Positions 1 through 9,487 of a stretch of DNA of 64,000 bases are shown piece after piece. Source of the stretch: Mesorhizobium sp. M1E.F.Ca.ET.045.02.1.1. GTDB taxonomy: Bacteria > Pseudomonadota > Alphaproteobacteria > Rhizobiales > Rhizobiaceae. The DNA is taken from assembly GCF_003952485.1 (NCBI RefSeq), contig NZ_CP034447.1, positions 310,001-374,000 of the forward strand, read 5' to 3'. The position numbers were made by a program, and so were the translations under genes. The notes beneath the pieces were generated by a model that did not search any database, was not told the DNA's origin, and saw only the letters and a list, made by a program, of their open reading frames with translations. Each line of letters begins with the position of its first letter. Positions within the stretch are counted from its first letter, which is position 1.

Positions 1-152
1 GTGTTTTGGTGCTCGACAAGGGCGCGATCGTCGCCGACATCGCAATCAATGTTCCCACCCCACGCGAACATGGCGATCGCCGGTTCGGCGAGATCCGCTC
101 CGAACTTCTGCGTCATCTCGGTATCGAGACAAAGCCTGTGTTGCCCGTCTGA
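1..152 (+). CDS. ABC transporter ATP-binding protein, C-terminal end (partial)
   Basis: Only the last 49 codons are in the window, read in frame from base 3 to the TGA at 150-152; the start lies upstream. The tail contains VLVLDKGAIVADI, then a proline/arginine-rich stretch (NVPTPREHGDRRF) and a helix ending in HLGIE. This is the usual C-terminal tail of SsuB/TauB-type ATPases, which energise import of sulfonates, taurine or nitrate-like anions. The FMN monooxygenase directly downstream supports a sulfonate or related substrate. No nucleotide-binding motif is visible, so the assignment rests on the tail and the context. Confidence 0.6.
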   Translation, partial: VLVLDKGAIVADIAINVPTPREHGDRRFGEIRSELLRHLGIETKPVLPV

Positions 153-202
153 ACGGCCCCCCAAGATCTGTCGCTCAGCATCACCACCCAGGAGGACGAA
201 CT

Positions 203-1549
203 ATGCCCGCCGAAAAACGACAATTGAATCTCAACCTTTTCATCTATCCTGGCGGCCATCATGAAGCCGGCTGGCGCTACAAGGATTCCGCCCCTGAGAG
301 AGTGCTGGATATCTCCTATTATCAGGAACTGGCGAAAAAGGCCGAGGCGAGCAAATTCGACGCGCTGTTCTTTGCCGATGGGCCCGCGCTTGCCGACAAC
401 ATTCGCTACGCAAGCCGCTTCAGACTGGAGCCGCTGACATGGATTTCGGCTCTCGCTGCTGTGACGGAACGCATCGGCTTCATCGCCACGGCTTCGACCA
501 CCTACAACGAACCCTACAACCTGGCCCGGCTGTTTGCTTCTTTCGATCATTTGAGCGGCGGGCGCGCCGGCTGGAACATCGTCACGACGGGCGATGCGTC
601 CGCAGCTTTGAATTTCGGCTTTGACCGACATCCAACCCACGCCGATCGTTACGAGCGCGCCGGCGAGTTCGTTGATGTGGTGACGAAGCTCTGGGACAGT
701 TGGGAGGACGACGCGCTCGTCTCGGACAGGGAGTCCGGAATCTTTGCCGACACCGACAAGATCCACCCAATCAACCACATCGGCAAATACCATCGGGTGA
801 AGGGACCGCTCACGCTTCCGCGCTCGCCGCAGGGGCGTCCGGTCTACGTCCAGGCAGGTTCGTCCGAAGACGGACGGTCATTCGCGAGCCGCTATGCCGA
901 GGCGATATTTACAGCACATCAGACACTCGGCAACGCGCAGGAATTTTATTCTGACATCAAAGCGCGCGTGAAGTCGGTTGGCCGCAACCCTGACCACGTC
1001 AAGGTCTTGCCCGGCATCAGCCCCTTCATCGGTTCAACCGAGGCGGAAGCCCGCGCGCTGCATGACGACTTCAATGAGCTGACGCAGCCGGAATATTCCC
1101 TTCACCAGCTACGCCGCATCGTAGACGCCGACCTTTCCAGCTACGATCTGGACGGGCCATTTCCGCGCGAGCTTATCCGCGTCGAGGGCGAGCGCGGTGC
1201 GAGCAGCCGCTTCCACGTCGTACTCGACATCATCGAGCGCGAGAATCCAACAATCCGCCAGTTGCTCCACCGCCTCGCCGGGGCGCGCGGCCATTGGGTC
1301 CAGGCCGGGACGCCTGAACAGATCGCCGACAAGATCCAGGAATGGTTCGACAATGGCGCCGCGGACGGCTTCAATATCATGCCGCCGTATCTGCAGGGCG
1401 GGTTCGACATATTCGCCGAGGAAGTGGTGCCGCTCTTGCGCAAGCGCGGACTTTTCCGGCACGACTATGACGGGCCAACGCTGAGGGACCATTTCGGTTT
1501 GCCGCGCCCGGAAAATACGTTCAGCTGGCCGCAAAAGGCGACCGCCTGA
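203..1549 (+). CDS. FMN-dependent LLM-class monooxygenase (NtaA/SnaA/DszA-like)
   Basis: A 448-residue flavin monooxygenase with the bacterial-luciferase TIM-barrel fold. Family signatures are the N-terminal LNLFIYPGGHHEAGWR, the central GRAGWNIVTT segment and the RPVYVQAGSSEDGR segment, all typical of the nitrilotriacetate monooxygenase component A group. These enzymes use FMNH2 from a separate reductase and O2 to oxidise aminopolycarboxylates, sulfonates or thio compounds. A strong GGAGG Shine-Dalgarno 8 bases upstream fixes the ATG. It follows the end of an ABC ATPase gene and precedes a decayed FAD/NAD(P)-binding gene, a grouping typical of rhizobial sulfonate or organosulfur clusters. 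The substrate cannot be told from sequence. Confidence 0.9.
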   Translation: MPAEKRQLNLNLFIYPGGHHEAGWRYKDSAPERVLDISYYQELAKKAEASKFDALFFADGPALADNIRYASRFRLEPLTWISALAAVTERIGFIATASTTYNEPYNLARLFASFDHLSGGRAGWNIVTTGDASAALNFGFDRHPTHADRYERAGEFVDVVTKLWDSWEDDALVSDRESGIFADTDKIHPINHIGKYHRVKGPLTLPRSPQGRPVYVQAGSSEDGRSFASRYAEAIFTAHQTLGNAQEFYSDIKARVKSVGRNPDHVKVLPGISPFIGSTEAEARALHDDFNELTQPEYSLHQLRRIVDADLSSYDLDGPFPRELIRVEGERGASSRFHVVLDIIERENPTIRQLLHRLAGARGHWVQAGTPEQIADKIQEWFDNGAADGFNIMPPYLQGGFDIFAEEVVPLLRKRGLFRHDYDGPTLRDHFGLPRPENTFSWPQKATA

Positions 1550-1633
1550 GCTACCTTCGCATCGGGCATTCAACCTCAAAGCGTTACGCCAACACATAAT
1601 AGTTTGTGGGGCCGCCAGGGAGACCCGCGCGAT

Positions 1634-1934
1634 CATGACAGCCGCCATTTCCGCGTATCGGGACCCGACTGCCGGCACGGCTCCGATCAGGTCCCTTGCG
1701 AATCATCGGCGGCGGTGCCAGCTGCGTCCTGATGGCCGCGCTTGAGGAGATTCGGGCCGGACGGGTCTACGACTGCGCCGGCCTGATCGCGGATCCGGGC
1801 AAGAGCACCAACCCCCTGATCCGGTCCCTGCTCGCCACAGGTCGCGGACGGATAGGCTTCACCTCGACATCGCCACCGATGGCGCACTGATCAACCGGGA
1901 GGGAAGGCACAGCGACTTGTTGTACGTGTTGGCC
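1634..1934 (+). pseudogene. FAD/NAD(P)-binding protein, internally deleted and frameshifted
   Basis: The ATG at 1634 begins a stretch ending in PIRSL; after a one-base shift the dinucleotide-binding sequence IIGGGASCVLMAA follows (about 1699). This joins directly to what is normally the C-terminal third of the family, with ADPGKSTNPLIRSLLATG, then after another shift LDIATDGALINREGRHSDLLYVL. Most of the protein (normally about 450-480 residues) is missing. The order matches rhizobial FAD-NAD(P)-binding proteins found beside LLM monooxygenases and sulfonate transporters. It cannot give a working enzyme. Confidence 0.6.
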
Positions 1935-2225
1935 CCTTATACGATGAGCGCATCTATCCGCTGATGCGCATCTGGTTCTTCGAGCGCGAGCGTTTCGATG
2001 AGGAATATTCCCGTCTGCGGGCCGGGTGGGTACGTGACAAACCCGATGAATGCCAGCCTGATTTGTTTGCTTGTTGATGTAACTTTGACCTCTTGCGAAT
2101 AAGCTTTGACCGGACTGGCAAATGATGCCCATTGGATTTTTATCGGGCATGTATTGTGCGCTGGCTTGTCAATTGAACAAGGAACGGCGAACCTTGCTCC
2201 GCCGTTTCGAACCTAGAGCGATATC
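1935..2225 (+). other. Junction region with a short unidentified coding fragment
   Basis: From about 1935 to the TGA at 2075-2077 one frame reads DERIYPLMRIWFFERERF and continues to end in CQPDLFAC. It looks protein-like but has no start and was not recognised. It is joined directly to the FAD-protein remnant and marks the boundary of the defence island. In 2078-2225 no gene was seen. Confidence 0.35.
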
Positions 2226-3222
2226 TTGCGCCCAAACTACGCCGTCCAGCTCACCGCATTGCCCAACGAACGTCTCGAAGCCTTTGTCAACGATTGGCTT
2301 GCGAACCGTACGAAGGACTACAACTCACACGAGCGTTGGTCCGGCACCGGCGATATGGGACGCGATGTCGTGGCTTACGTCACAGATCAGCGGCATGAAG
2401 GCCCTTGGGACAACTTCCAGTGCAAGCAACTCGGTGCCCGTCTATCGGAAAAGGCGGCGTTTGTTGAGCTGGGCAAAATCTTCATGCACGCAGCGAAGGG
2501 TGAGTACACGCTGCCGCGCTCCTATACGTTCGTCGCCCCTCGAGGGGTTGTGCGCAACGTTCAGGCCTTCATTGCACATCCGGAACGCTTCAGGCAGGCC
2601 TTCCTCGATCGGTGGGCCACCGACATAGCCGGGGAGTTGGTCGAGAATGCAACCGTCCCTTTGAGCGAGGAGATCCGCTCGGCAATAAATGCTTTCGACT
2701 TTACCCAGGTATTCTCTGGACGCCGTCCGTCTCGTCGATGACAGCCACGCGAAGACTGTGCTCGTGAAATGGTTCAACGATGATCCGGGACCTTCGCCGC
2801 TTGGCGTGGCACCTGACCAGCTGCAAGATCACGAATCTGCTTACATCAGTCAGCTGGTCGATATTTATGGCGAGCGCGCCGGATCAAAGTTCGAGAACCC
2901 GGCTGCGGTTCTACAGGACGCTCGGTGGGGCACCCATTTGCGTGATCAGCGAACTCGGTACTTCGACGCGGCCGAGTTCGATCGTTATTATCGTGACTCG
3001 ACCCCTCCGGACTATCTTTCGACGTTCAAGGATGAGGTTTATCACGGGGTTTCGGATGTCTACACGGAGTCCAACGGTGACGGCCTGGATCGTGTGACAA
3101 GGGTGCTGTCGCAGGCGGCTACCATCCAAGCTTCCGGGGTGTTACGACGCCACGCGCGGGTGCAGGTCAAACAAGGTACCTGTCATCATTTCGCGAATGA
3201 GGGGCGGCTTCCGTGGAAGTGA
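2226..3222 (+). pseudogene. ABC-3C system effector with nuclease-like N-terminus (frameshifted)
   Basis: First gene of an ABC three-component system. The first frame (TTG at 2226) has GDMGRDVVAYV followed by NFQCKQLG, the D...QxK pattern of restriction-endonuclease-like (PD-(D/E)XK) nucleases. The second frame, readable from about 2689 to 3222, carries the C-terminal domain that couples such effectors to the ABC partners and ends GTCHHFANEGRLPWK. The two join at about 2705-2715 with a one-base loss, restoring a roughly 330-residue protein. No better start exists because an in-frame TAG lies just upstream. It overlaps the next gene by 10 bases. The family assignment is from memory of ABC-3C proteins. 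As written it is broken. Confidence 0.65.
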
Positions 3223-3728
3223 TCAGCGAGGGACGGCAACCGAGTCATCCTTTCAACAGCACCCTCGAGACCGGCATCCGAGCGGTGATGCTGTTGGAAG
3301 CATTTTATCCGCGTCAGTGTGATCTGATCGAAATGACTTGGCTGGACCACTTGGTCGTTCATACGGCTGACCTCGATGGAGAGGACGTGCCCCCCAGTCT
3401 CCATCCGGACTTGCCGAATCGCACCGGTGAACTCTTCGTTCGTCGTCAGCTGGTGGAGAAGAGCTTGCGCATCATGCAGCAGGTGCATCTCGTTGACGTC
3501 GTGGAAACAGACCTTGGCGTCACGTTTGTCGCCAGCGAAGATGCGCCAACCTACCTAGACCTGCTTCAGTCCGACTATTCGATGGCACTCAAAGAGCGTG
3601 CCCGCTGGATTGCCCAGCGCTTTGCTGGAATGGCGACGGTCGAAATCAAAGCTGTGATTGAGGCCAAGATCGGCCGCTGGACCGCCGAATTCCGCGCAGA
3701 TCACGCCCCCACCGGCAGTAGCGCATAA
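3213..3728 (+). CDS. ABC-3C system middle component
   Basis: A 171-residue protein that begins at a GTG inside the end of the effector gene; its stop overlaps the next start (TAATG). The opening PSHPFNSTLETGIRAVMLLE is typical of the small alpha-helical middle components of ABC three-component systems, which bridge the effector to the SMC/RecF-like ATPase. Position, size and translational coupling all fit. It is the only gene of the three that is intact. The family is predicted to work in antiphage or anti-plasmid defence; no biochemical role is visible in the sequence. Confidence 0.7.
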   Translation: MEVISEGRQPSHPFNSTLETGIRAVMLLEAFYPRQCDLIEMTWLDHLVVHTADLDGEDVPPSLHPDLPNRTGELFVRRQLVEKSLRIMQQVHLVDVVETDLGVTFVASEDAPTYLDLLQSDYSMALKERARWIAQRFAGMATVEIKAVIEAKIGRWTAEFRADHAPTGSSA

Positions 3729-5594
3729 TGGCGAGCGGCATCACGATTCGTCACCTGGTTTTCACAGGACCATCAGTCGCGCCGGCTGAACTGTCGTTCA
3801 ACGATGGCCTCAACATAGTTTACGGAGCCTCCAACACCGGCAAGTCGTTTACGACCAAGGCGCTAAACTTCATGCTGGCAGCGACCAAGGAATTGCCCAA
3901 AACTGAGGAAATCACGCACTACGATGCTGTTTGGCTAGGACTGACGCTCTCTAGCGCCCGAGACGTCACACTTTATCGGGCTACAAAGGGCGGCGCGTTC
4001 CGTGTGCACGATGGGATGATCAAGAATACACCCTCTGCGGCGGGGGCCATCCTTCAAGGTAAATTCGACGCCAAGCGAAGCGACAACGTTTCATATTTCC
4101 TCCTGGAGACGCTTGGCCTTGCGAACAAGGTAATCGTCAAAAGCGCGAACGCGGAAAAAGATACTCTCTCGATCCGCTTGCTATCTCCGTACGTCGTTGT
4201 GTCGGAGGAAGACATCATTTCCGAGAGAAGTCCCGTCCTCTATTCTGGAATTCCCAGTCAGCGGACGTTTGAACGGAACTTGTTCCGTCTGCTTCTAACC
4301 GGCAACGACGATGGCGCGGCTGTTACCGTTGCAGGTAAAAAGGAGAAAAGTGTCGCCCGAACTGCAAAGGTTGAGTTGGTCGATGAGATGATCGCTCAAC
4401 TTGATGAGGAGATTGGCGAGGGTGGGCCGACGCGTGAGGAGCTCACCGAACAGATCAGAAAGATCGAAGGATCCCTAGGCTCCCTGCATGACAACTTGCG
4501 TCAGGCTCAAAACAATCTTGACAGCCTTGTGACCGAGCGTCGGCAGCTTGTGGAAACCCAACGCGACCTGGTTCCTCGATTTACGGAACTCGAAGTGACG
4601 CTGCAGCGCTTCGGCCGTCTTAGTGAGGTCTACAAGTCCGACATTGCCCGGCTACAGGCTTTGGAGGAGGGCGGATTCATACTGGTCACTATGGCGGAAC
4701 GCGATTGTCCGGTCTGCGGGGCGCCGCCTGCGGTCCAGCGGCACAATCATGCCGCAGATGAGATCGCCCTTGCTCACAGGGCTGCTGCCGCCGAGGTGAG
4801 GAAGATTCAGATTGAGCAGCGTGAACTAGGTCAGACGATAACATCGCTTGAGGCCGAGGCAACGGGCTTGCGAAGCAGGTCTGCAAAGTTGTCGGACGAG
4901 ATTGATCGTGCTGGGAAAAGAATAGAGGACGCTCGGCCCAAAGAAATCGCTGCACGTCACCTCTACGAAGAACTCTCTGCCACCAAGGCACGGCTTGATC
5001 GAGCGGAAGACCTTTACGAGAGAAGGGACCGTCTCGTGGTTCGTCGATCCCAGATCGAAGAAGGTTTCTGAGGGCAAGGCAGACAAACTCGACGTGGGTG
5101 TGGATAGCACAATTGCCTACACATTCGGAGAGGTCGTGCGAGAAGTATTGACGGCTTGGAAATTTCCACAAGCCGACCGCGCGCAGTTCGATATTGAAAC
5201 GAACGATGTTACCATCGGAGGTAAGCCCAGGTCGGCGAACGGAAAAGGCGTCCGGGCCATCTTGCATGCCGCATTCAATGTTGCGGTGCTTCTCTTCTGC
5301 CGGCGCCGAGATTTGCCACATCCCGGCTTTTTGGTTCTAGACACACCGCTTCTCACATATCGCGAGCCGATGAAGAGCAAGCACGGCGAGCTTTCAGCCG
5401 ACGAGGAAGAACTTAAGAAAACAAGCCTTGCGACGCACTTCTATGAACATCTCGCTGGCCTGAAAGACCTGGCGCAGATCATCATAATTGAGAATTCCGA
5501 CCCCCCGAACGGAATTCGGCCTCTAGCCAAAATTGAGACCTTTACCGGCGTGGACGGTGAAGGCAGATACGGTCTTTTCCCTAAGCTGGGTTAG
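3728..5594 (+). pseudogene. ABC-3C ATPase, DUF3732/RecF-SMC-like (frameshifted)
   Basis: Two overlapping frames make one ATPase: 3728-5071 and a second frame that carries on to 5594, joining near 5060. The first holds the P-loop GASNTGKS (residues 33-40), a long heptad-rich helix and a zinc-hook-like CPVCG near residue 327. The second carries GVRAILHAAFNVA and the Walker B-like FLVLDTPLL, the hallmark of DUF3732 proteins. The restored protein would be about 620 residues, normal for the family. Such ATPases are thought to sense nucleic acid and license the effector. As sequenced, the protein stops before Walker B, so it should be inactive. Confidence 0.75.
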
Positions 5595-5739
5595 CCCCAA
5601 CTCAAACCCGTGCACGTACAGTTGACGCACGAGGATACCTCGTGGCGGCACCGGGCATTGCGAACAAAACAAGAATCTGGGATCGTCCAAAGTGATAGCT
5701 TGGGATGATTCGAACTGTGACTGCCACCGCTACATGGAT

Positions 5740-6203
5740 AAGGTTCGGCAAGCCGCTGCTCAAATAACGCCTTCAGCGCCTCATCCAGCCGCGCCGTCGC
5801 CTCGCTCACCGTCGAGGCCGAAAAGGAATGGCCGCACAGCTCTTCGGTGATCGCCTTGACCTTGCGGGTTGACACGCCTTGCACGTACATCTCGACCAGC
5901 GCCGATACCAGTCCCTTCTCCGAGCGCTGGTAGCACTCGAACAAGGAGAACCGGCCGACCCGATCCTGCGGAAAGCGAAGTTCCAGGACCCCAACCCGCG
6001 TCACAAGCTTGCGCTCATAATAGCCGGACCGGTAACCAACCCGCTCCGCCGTTCGCTCGCCTTTCTCGGCCCCGATCGCCTCCGTCATCTCGGCTTCCAA
6101 GCCTCCTGCACGACAGTCTGCAAAACTCTGCGAAAGGCGTCCTCATCTGACAACAGCAACGCTTTCAACTCGCCTCTGCTCAGTCTAACGTCTCGCTTGG
6201 TCA
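5740..6203 (-). pseudogene. IS256-family transposase, N-terminal remnant
   Basis: The minus-strand frame starts at an ATG at 6203 (MTKRDVRLSRGELKAL) and after a one-base shift near 6105 reads LEAEMTEAIGAEKGER, then SALVEMYVQGVSTRKVKAI and FSASTVSEATARLDEAL. This is the N-terminal DNA-binding half of a Mutator-type transposase. Similarity stops at AEPYP, just where the catalytic domain would begin, so the DDE domain is gone. The sequence from 5595 to 5739 was not recognised. The remnant sits directly behind the ABC-3C ATPase gene and separates it from the restriction-modification genes. Confidence 0.8.
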
Positions 6204-6415
6204 TGGCACTTGCCCTTCCACGGGAATCGGTGATCGCAACGTCACCAGCGTGCCATGGCCGCCCCTCGCCTCAGAGTAAGGGCTGTTCTCTCTCCAGAGC
6301 TTTTTGCAGAACCTTCAGGATACTATCTAAGCAAGCTGCCCCACAGTTTTTAGTAAACACTTCAGTGTTGTTTGACGACAATGCCGGCGAGAGAGACGCA
6401 ATGCATGTTGGCGCA
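6204..6415. other. Non-coding stretch behind the IS256 remnant
   Basis: No gene, terminator or RNA was recognised. It lies between the 5' end of the IS256 remnant and a methyltransferase fossil, and probably contains the IS end. Confidence 0.3.
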
Positions 6416-6576
6416 TTTTATGAATTTTTTGCGGGGCGGGATGGCGCGGGCCGGATTGGGTGTGGTCTTGCCTATTCGCCTTGATCCGAGAAAAGCGGCG
6501 GGCTACGCCGCTAACTTGGGCGGCGAGATTGACGATCGGCGACGTCGCTAAGGTCGATGTCGCCCAATTCCCCTGA
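6416..6576 (+). pseudogene. Fossil N-terminus of a DNA cytosine methyltransferase
   Basis: The plus strand reads FYEFFAG, then after a shift MARAGLG, then GYAANLGGE and after another shift LTIGDVAKVDVAQFP. These match in order residues 4-65 of the intact methyltransferase encoded on the other strand at 7377-8579 (FYEFFAGGGMARAGLG ... ELTIGDIRQVKIDKLP). It has two shifts and no catalytic part. The residues differ enough to show a related but distinct gene, not a recent copy. Confidence 0.7.
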
Positions 6577-6667
6577 CGCAGATGACCCGACGCCGACGGT
6601 GACCAAGGGCATCGCGCATAATTGTTGTTTATGTTTAACCCACTTTCGACGCGATGCACTCAGTTCG

Positions 6668-7447
6668 TCAGTGTGGAATCGCAGTTCCGTCCCCGTCCAA
6701 GTCTCCCTTTGTGTCCTCTTCGTCCTCGGCTCCTTCCTCTACTAGGCTCTCGCCGCCGAGTTTCTCGAAGCGTCTTTCCGCCAGCCAGTTCATGCGCCTA
6801 GTCTGGGTCACGAGCACACGTCGAAGGCCCATCTTTACCTCGCGTTCGGAGATGACCTGCGACAGCTTGGACACGATGAGCGCCCGACGTGCCAAACGGG
6901 TGTCCGGATGGCCGCGCAACTCCTGGATCCGGTCGGAGACAATCGAACCACGCATGGAAGGCGGCTCGGTGATTTCTACAGTCGGCGCCGGCGGGTCCTT
7001 CTCATTCAGGATCGCCTTGAACTTGCTCTCGTTGCGTAGCCGAGTGAAGACAAGGTGCTCGAGCGCGTTTAGGTGCGCATTCGCCGTTTTAAAGTCAGAG
7101 TGCTTCGACCCCACGGCCTCGAACTGCGGCAGTGGCCAGACCTGTATCTCCGCCACCTCAAAAGGGTCCAACACCGACATCGCCACAGCGTCGGTGCGCT
7201 GGTTCGTGAGGTGGCGCCCGACGCGGCCGGAAACCTTCTCCTTGGTCTGGCCGACGTAGATCGGCTCCCCGTCGTAGTCGTAGAACGCGTATACTCCCCA
7301 GCGATAGCTGCCGACGGGACGCTTCTCACCCGAGGGGTCGTCGTAGAGAGTTTCGCGGAAGAATTTCCGAATGGCCTTACGCAGCTCGTCCGTTTCGAGC
7401 GGCGGTGTTTTCGTGCTGTCTGTTGTGCTGTTCGGGAGTTTCGCCAT
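6668..7447 (-). CDS. GIY-YIG nuclease family protein, probable restriction endonuclease
   Basis: A 259-residue protein with a GIY-YIG nuclease core: GVY at residues 51-53, YVGQ at 64-67, conserved arginines at 75 and 78, and the metal-binding glutamate in NALEH (E130). GIY-YIG restriction enzymes such as Eco29kI pair with a C5-cytosine methyltransferase, and this gene overlaps the 3' end of one by 71 bases. The chosen ATG has a GAGGGA Shine-Dalgarno 5 bases upstream; longer readings would begin deep inside the methyltransferase gene. The inferred role is cleavage of unmethylated DNA at the partner enzyme's site. The C-terminal 100 residues are charged and unassigned. The recognition sequence cannot be predicted. 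Confidence 0.75.
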   Translation of the reverse strand: MAKLPNSTTDSTKTPPLETDELRKAIRKFFRETLYDDPSGEKRPVGSYRWGVYAFYDYDGEPIYVGQTKEKVSGRVGRHLTNQRTDAVAMSVLDPFEVAEIQVWPLPQFEAVGSKHSDFKTANAHLNALEHLVFTRLRNESKFKAILNEKDPPAPTVEITEPPSMRGSIVSDRIQELRGHPDTRLARRALIVSKLSQVISEREVKMGLRRVLVTQTRRMNWLAERRFEKLGGESLVEEGAEDEEDTKGDLDGDGTAIPH

Positions 7448-8579
7448 GTTGTCCCTCGGTCGCTCGGAGGACCGGCTCGAACAGGTGCTGCGCCAGAAAG
7501 CGAACGACCGGAACTGCCACCCCGTCCCCTGTAAGGTGGTAGCCTTCATTGTATGCGCGAGGCAACTTGTAGTCGTCCGGAAGTCCCATGAGCCGTGCGG
7601 TCTCCCTCGCGCTGATCAAGCGCGACCGGACACGGGCGCCGTCCACGACCATGATCGTCTGCCGGGACGACCCTCCCGTCGGTGTGCGCAGGCAGCCCGC
7701 GATCTCGTCGAAGCGCACTTCCGCTCTTACAGCTTTCCCGTTAGGATTCTGCGGTCTCGTCCGCTTGTAGACGGTCCCCACCATGCGGCGCCCGGCCCGC
7801 TTCGCGGCCTCAAGCTTCGCGATATTCACCGGAGACATCTGGGCGATCAGCCGCGCGGTCTGTTCCGTGGTGTGCCATTCGACGCTCGAGGGATTTTCTT
7901 CGACGAGGTCGGCGAAGCATGTGTTGCGGACAGGCGGAGAAGGAAGATTCCACCACAGCCACCGCTTCCGCGCCTTTGCAGGAATCCTTGCGACCGCGTT
8001 TTGAAGGCCGCGGGAATGGAAGGGCGCCACCGGCTCCGGCGATAGCATGGCCTCGTGCACCTCGAAATCCCCCCGGACGCCGATGACGAAGAGCCTTGGG
8101 CGACTCTGCGGGACAAAAAGTTTTGCGTCGATGACCATAGCGCCATAGCGGTAGCCCGCTTTCGCGAAAGTCTCGGCGATCGCCACGAAGTCAGCGCCTC
8201 CGTGGCTGGTCAGAGTCCCGTTAACGTTTTCCAGCGCGATGATCTTCGGACCGCGGGCCTCTGCGATCAGGCCGTTCATAATCGTCCAGAACGGATAGAA
8301 GGTTCCCGAACGCTCGCCTTTCAATCCAGCGCCGCCTCCGGCAAGCGACAGATCCTGACAGGGGAATGACCCCCAAGCTAAGTCGGCAGTGCCGGGGAGC
8401 TTGTCGATCTTGACTTGGCGAATATCACCGATAGTCAGCTCGCCGCCGGTCCCCCAGTTGACCTGATACGTCAGGCCTTTTTTTACATCGAAATCGTTAG
8501 CGAAGGCACACTGCCACTCTGGACCAAGTCCGGCACGCGCCATCCCTCCGCCGGCGAAAAACTCATAAAATGTCCGCAT
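7377..8579 (-). CDS. DNA (cytosine-5-)-methyltransferase
   Basis: A 400-residue C5 methyltransferase with ordered motifs: motif I FYEFFAGGGMARAG at the N-terminus, motif IV GSFPCQDLS with nucleophile Cys74, motif VI ENV (117-119), motif VIII VPQSRPRLF and a C-terminal GDGVAVPVV (motif X). The start ATG at 8579 follows a GGGGAG site and agrees with motif I at residue 4. It transfers a methyl group from AdoMet to a cytosine in a specific site. It is divergent from vsr and overlaps the GIY-YIG nuclease gene, giving a type II restriction-modification unit with mismatch repair. The 96-base gap to vsr probably holds both promoters. Confidence 0.92.
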   Translation of the reverse strand: MRTFYEFFAGGGMARAGLGPEWQCAFANDFDVKKGLTYQVNWGTGGELTIGDIRQVKIDKLPGTADLAWGSFPCQDLSLAGGGAGLKGERSGTFYPFWTIMNGLIAEARGPKIIALENVNGTLTSHGGADFVAIAETFAKAGYRYGAMVIDAKLFVPQSRPRLFVIGVRGDFEVHEAMLSPEPVAPFHSRGLQNAVARIPAKARKRWLWWNLPSPPVRNTCFADLVEENPSSVEWHTTEQTARLIAQMSPVNIAKLEAAKRAGRRMVGTVYKRTRPQNPNGKAVRAEVRFDEIAGCLRTPTGGSSRQTIMVVDGARVRSRLISARETARLMGLPDDYKLPRAYNEGYHLTGDGVAVPVVRFLAQHLFEPVLRATEGQHGETPEQHNRQHENTAARNGRAA

Positions 8580-8675
8580 GATCTCCCCGTGATTCGCGCG
8601 TAATGCTAGCATACCCCACGCCGAAAATGGTTTACGGTTTGTTCTCATCCGTAACATGCTCACCATGAATTTTCC

Positions 8676-9092
8676 ATGACTGCGAACGTTGATCCTGCCA
8701 GAAGCCGACAAATGTCCTTGGTCCGGTCAACCGGCACAAAACCGGAGATGGCCGTCCGCCGCCTCGCGCACGCACTCGGCTATCGCTTCAGGCTGCACCG
8801 CAAGGACTTGCCCGGGAAGCCCGACTTGGTGTTCTCCCGGCGACAGGCCGTCATCTTCGTACATGGGTGCTTCTGGCACGGACATGGGTGCAAGCGCGGC
8901 GCGCGTATGCCGAAAAAGAACCGGGAATACTGGTCGGCGAAGATCGCGAGGAACGTCGAGCGCGATGCCGCGAGCGTCGCAGCGATCGAGGCCGACGGAT
9001 GGCGGGTCCTAGTGATCTGGGAATGCGAGATGAAAGACGCGGACCGCCTTGCTCGCCGACTCGCCGACTTCCTGGGCAAGCATGCTTCTTAA
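8676..9092 (+). CDS. vsr: Very short patch repair endonuclease
   Basis: A 138-residue Vsr endonuclease, the usual length. Catalytic features align with the E. coli enzyme: Glu24, Asp50 in GKPDLVF, and His63/His68 in VHGCFWHGH; the threonine before the first histidine is valine here, a common variant. Vsr nicks beside T:G mismatches made when 5-methylcytosine deaminates, so it protects sites modified by the divergent cytosine methyltransferase. The pairing is classical. The gene ends at 9092 with nothing co-transcribed behind it. Confidence 0.93.
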   Translation: MTANVDPARSRQMSLVRSTGTKPEMAVRRLAHALGYRFRLHRKDLPGKPDLVFSRRQAVIFVHGCFWHGHGCKRGARMPKKNREYWSAKIARNVERDAASVAAIEADGWRVLVIWECEMKDADRLARRLADFLGKHAS

Positions 9093-9487
9093 AAATCCCG
9101 GAGTGGCTGACTCCCTTTCTTACCTCGGTTTCAAGATCTAACATGTTCGTCAATAATCTTACTGCGTCATAAATACCGTTCAATTGATGAAAGGCTGCAT
9201 TTCTATTGTGGCGTTTTTTGCACAAACAATTCGACACAAATCGGGCATGGTGGCCCTTACTTTCCGCAGCGATCACAGCGCGGAATCAGATAATGCATCC
9301 GAAAGTTGGCGTAGAGCTCACGGTGACGGATGCCGAAAACTGCCTCATGGCGATATGAATGCGACAGATGCCCTTTTCCTGACAGTCTTCGGCAAACCTT
9401 GGCCCAAAGCGAAAAAAGGTCTTCATTCATCTGAGACGGTCTGATCACGGCCCATGCCGTGCCGCCGGCAAGGCAAAGCAAGGATTA
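9093..9487. other. Gene-free AT-rich stretch
   Basis: About 395 bases with no convincing coding frame, RNA gene or terminator. It lies between vsr and a remnant of a DUF1612/HTH gene. Small frames here have no recognisable content. Confidence 0.35.

Noticed and set aside
113..1678. Long minus-strand frames (226 and 189 codons) across the LLM monooxygenase gene
   Set aside because: Shadows of the plus-strand gene, which has a clear family match and Shine-Dalgarno site.
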